Of a DNA stretch of 64,000 nt, positions 61,674-64,000 are shown in pieces. The notes under the pieces are model-generated. The model worked only from the letters and a program-made list of their open reading frames with translations, searched no databases and was not told the DNA's origin. The position numbers and the translations under genes are program-made. The stretch comes from Saccharicrinis aurantiacus (GTDB lineage Bacteria; Bacteroidota; Bacteroidia; Bacteroidales; Marinilabiliaceae). Every line of letters begins with the position of its first letter. The first letter of the stretch is position 1. The DNA is taken from the NCBI RefSeq assembly GCF_001660705.2, contig NZ_LYBV02000007.1:248001-312000 (forward strand), written 5' to 3'.

Positions 61674-63127
61674 TGAAGGTTTCATCTATATATAACTGTA
61701 CCGAGGTTATCAACATAGTTGGTGATGATTCTGTGGTATTTAATAATATAGTTTTCGATTCGCGTAAAGTGACCGAGAATGATTTGTTTGTGGCTGTAAA
61801 AGGTTATTCAGTTGATGGTCATCAATACATCAGTAAAGCCATCGCTTTAGGATGTTCTGTTGTGGTTTGTGAACAAATGCCTTATGAAGAATATAAGAAT
61901 ATAACCTTTGTTTTAGTAAAGGATAGTTCGGTTGCTTTAGGCCAAATTGCCTCAGCTTATTACAGAAATCCTTCTTCAGAATTAAAAATAATTGGGGTTA
62001 CAGGAACTAATGGTAAAACTACTATTGCTACTTTGTTGTATCAATTGTTTGCACACCTAGGGTATGAAAGTGGTCTGTTGGGAACGGTAGCAAATTATAT
62101 AGGTTCAAAGAAATTAAGTTCTACGCATACTACTCCCGATCCAGTAACATTAAATGCGTTGCTACGCGATATGGTTGATGCTGGTTGTGAGTTCTGCTTT
62201 ATGGAGGTGAGTTCTCATGCTATCCATCAAAATAGAATTGCAGGAGTCAATTTTAAGGGTGGAGTATTTACCAATATAACACATGATCATTTAGATTATC
62301 ACAAAACTTTTTCTGCTTACATAGCGGCTAAAAAGGCCTTCTTCGATAGCTTGCCAAAAAATGCATTTGCCATTACTAACGCCGATGATAAGAATGGGAT
62401 GATAATGATGCAAAATTGCAAAGCTCAAGTTAAAACATATTCTATTCGTGCCATGGCCGATTTCAAGGCTAAGATTATTGAGAGTATGATTGAAGGAATG
62501 CAACTGCAGATTAATAATAAGGAGTTATGGACTCCATTCGTGGGTAAGTTTAATGCGCAAAATTTACTAGCAGTATATGGCGTAGCATTGAGTCTAAATC
62601 AGGAAGAGGATGAAGTATTACTGGCCATAAGTAAATTAAATGCTGTTGATGGCCGATTTCAAACTATCCGATCAAATAATGGAATCACTGCTGTAGTTGA
62701 TTATGCGCATACACCAGATGCATTAATTAACGTAGTAGAAACCATTAATCAGATTAGGAATACTGAGCAAAACTTAATTACAGTAGTTGGAGCAGGCGGA
62801 GACAGAGATGCTACCAAACGACCAGAAATGGCTAAAGCAGCTGTTTCGGGGAGTGATAAAGTAGTGCTTACTTCGGATAATCCACGATCAGAGGATCCTC
62901 AGGCAATCATTAATGATATGATGAAAGGTGTTGATGGGGCAGATGGATTAAGGGTATTATCAATTGCTGATAGAAAGGAAGCCATAAAAACGGCATGTAT
63001 ACTTGCAAGGCCAGGTGATATAATTTTAGTGGCAGGTAAAGGTCACGAGGATTACCAAGAAATCAAAGGGGTAAAGTATCCTTTTGATGATAGAGAAATT
63101 ATTAAGGAAATATTTGAACTGATATAA
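61673..63127 (+). CDS. murE: UDP-MurNAc-L-Ala-D-Glu:meso-diaminopimelate ligase
   Basis: A 484-residue Mur ligase. The ATP-binding loop is GVTGTNGKTTIATLL, and VVDYAHTPDALINV and VAGKGHEDYQ are family signatures. The amino-acid specificity motif is DNPRSEDP, the form associated with meso-diaminopimelate (lysine enzymes have a different motif). It adds the third residue of the peptidoglycan stem peptide in the cytoplasm. It overlaps ftsI by one base and precedes mraY by 10 bp. Confidence 0.97.
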   Translation: MKVSSIYNCTEVINIVGDDSVVFNNIVFDSRKVTENDLFVAVKGYSVDGHQYISKAIALGCSVVVCEQMPYEEYKNITFVLVKDSSVALGQIASAYYRNPSSELKIIGVTGTNGKTTIATLLYQLFAHLGYESGLLGTVANYIGSKKLSSTHTTPDPVTLNALLRDMVDAGCEFCFMEVSSHAIHQNRIAGVNFKGGVFTNITHDHLDYHKTFSAYIAAKKAFFDSLPKNAFAITNADDKNGMIMMQNCKAQVKTYSIRAMADFKAKIIESMIEGMQLQINNKELWTPFVGKFNAQNLLAVYGVALSLNQEEDEVLLAISKLNAVDGRFQTIRSNNGITAVVDYAHTPDALINVVETINQIRNTEQNLITVVGAGGDRDATKRPEMAKAAVSGSDKVVLTSDNPRSEDPQAIINDMMKGVDGADGLRVLSIADRKEAIKTACILARPGDIILVAGKGHEDYQEIKGVKYPFDDREIIKEIFELI

Positions 63128-63137
63128 TTACAACAAT

Positions 63138-64000
63138 ATGTTATACTACTTATTTGAGTTTTTCAATGAACTTGACGTACCTGGAGCAGGTATATTTAAA
63201 TATATTTCTTTCCGTTCAGGATTGGCTGTAATTACATCATTGTTAATAAGTACTTTCTTTGGCAAGTATATTATTCAATTATTGCAAAAAAAGCAAATTG
63301 GCGAAATAGTAAGAGATCTTAATTTGGAAGGTCAGTTTGCAAAAAAAGGAACTCCAACAATGGGTGGCCTAATTATAATTGCCTCTATTTTGGTTCCAAC
63401 TTTATTGTTTTGTAAACTCGATAATGTATATGTAATACTAATGATAGTATCTACACTATGGTTAGGTACAATTGGCTTTTTAGATGATTACATTAAAGTA
63501 TTTAAAAAAGATAAAGAAGGATTAGCTGGTAGATATAAAATTGTGGGACAAGTAGGTTTAGGCTTAATTGTTGGCTTAACACTATCTTTTAGCGATTCGG
63601 TTGTGGTACGCGAAAATGTGGTTGGCGAAACTATTCAAGTTCAGTTAGAAGATGGAACAAGTATTGAAAAGCAAGTTACCAGAGATGTGAAATCAACTGC
63701 AACAAGCATTCCTTTCTTGAAAAATAATAGATTTGATTATGCCTGGTTCGTCTCTTTTTTAGGCGATAAGGCAGCCTCATGGGCATGGATTGTTTTTGTA
63801 ATTGCGGTAATCTTCATTACCACAGCAGTATCTAATGGGGCCAATATGACTGATGGCTTGGATGGCCTGGCAACAGGGACATCGGCAATTATTGGTACTA
63901 CTCTTGGTATATTAGCTTATGTATCCTCAAGTGCTTTATGGTCCGATTATTTAAACATCATGTTTATACCACACTCTGAAGAATTGGTGGTTTTTATGAG
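63138..64000 (+). CDS. mraY: Phospho-MurNAc-pentapeptide translocase, N-terminal part
   Basis: The frame is open from the ATG at 63138 to the right edge of the window (about 287 codons), so the gene is cut; family length in Bacteroidota is ~400-420. It is a multi-helix membrane protein with GTPTMGGLIII, the catalytic-site motif GFLDDYIKVFKKDKEGL and ANMTDGLDGLATG, which are diagnostic of MraY. A Bacteroidota-type insertion (about 155-195, VVRENVVGETIQVQ) lies between helices. It makes lipid I from UDP-MurNAc-pentapeptide and undecaprenyl phosphate. Confidence 0.96.
   Translation, partial: MLYYLFEFFNELDVPGAGIFKYISFRSGLAVITSLLISTFFGKYIIQLLQKKQIGEIVRDLNLEGQFAKKGTPTMGGLIIIASILVPTLLFCKLDNVYVILMIVSTLWLGTIGFLDDYIKVFKKDKEGLAGRYKIVGQVGLGLIVGLTLSFSDSVVVRENVVGETIQVQLEDGTSIEKQVTRDVKSTATSIPFLKNNRFDYAWFVSFLGDKAASWAWIVFVIAVIFITTAVSNGANMTDGLDGLATGTSAIIGTTLGILAYVSSSALWSDYLNIMFIPHSEELVVFM

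Noticed and set aside
1-64000. tRNA, rRNA, riboswitch, prophage or defence genes
   Set aside because: Gaps between genes were read for T-arm-like patterns, recombinases and nuclease/toxin signatures; none was found. A tRNAscan or Rfam run would be needed for certainty.

Overview
The window is AT-rich, densely coded DNA from a free-living, probably marine member of the Bacteroidota. Four things point there: a 3344-residue secreted protein with a type IX secretion (T9SS) C-terminal sorting domain; promoter elements of the TAnnTTTG type with almost no Shine-Dalgarno sequences; a glycine-lipid-type acyltransferase pair; and a dcw cluster in the order mraZ-rsmH-ftsL-ftsI-murE-mraY. Formylglycine sulfatases, xylan enzymes, a GH16 enzyme and two Tat-exported Gfo/Idh/MocA oxidoreductases suggest a polysaccharide degrader, perhaps of the Marinilabiliales. 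That order is an inference. I saw no rRNA, tRNA, CRISPR array, phage or transposase.

Layout. 1-2.6 kb: end of a GPH-type sugar transporter, a GH10 xylanase lipoprotein and a GH43 enzyme form a xylan/xylooligosaccharide operon. 2.8-5.2 kb: a GH16 enzyme and a sulfatase on the minus strand. 5.2-12.4 kb: two small proteins, a large FAD/Fe-S dehydrogenase, a MATE exporter, a YccF protein and palindromic repeats. 12.6-21.1 kb: a second sulfatase, a membrane-anchored winged-helix regulator, then a plus-strand group of a double DUF1080 (3-keto-glycoside hydrolase type) protein, a Tat-exported oxidoreductase, an ApbE-like FMN transferase, a second Tat-exported oxidoreductase and a small membrane protein. 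21-31.5 kb: housekeeping genes (dolichol-phosphate-mannose-synthase-like GT2, dihydroorotase, aspartokinase, fructose-bisphosphatase, SPOR protein, acyltransferase, PurF-like amidotransferase, DUF6629). 31.5-34.4 kb: a TIM-barrel isomerase and a PhyH dioxygenase divergent from an AraC regulator. 34.4-39.3 kb: GH63-type glucosidase, small outer-membrane barrel, DEAD-box helicase. 39.6-49.6 kb: one giant T9SS-secreted protein. 49.7-57.5 kb: AlkD-like protein, TadA-like deaminase, AspRS, serine hydrolase, an FAD disulfide-reductase homologue lacking its disulfide cysteines, and the GlsB/GlsA-like acyltransferases. 57.5-64 kb: the start of the dcw division/peptidoglycan cluster behind a four-repeat MraZ operator; mraY runs off the window.

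How genes work together. The GH10/GH43/transporter set would cut xylan outside the cytoplasm, import oligosaccharides and finish them inside. The DUF1080/Gfo/ApbE group looks like an oxidative (3-keto) route for glycoside cleavage in the periplasm, with an unexplained flavin-attachment component. Non-coding DNA is rich in structure. There is a dispersed 120-165 bp palindromic (MITE-like) family with three members, a 13-bp motif shared upstream of both sulfatases, a perfect palindrome running into the start codon of the FAD/Fe-S enzyme, and a perfect 25-bp hairpin behind the giant gene. I found no defence island or clearly new multi-gene system. The best leads are the 3-keto/ApbE cluster with its regulator, the cysteine-less disulfide reductase and the palindromic elements.
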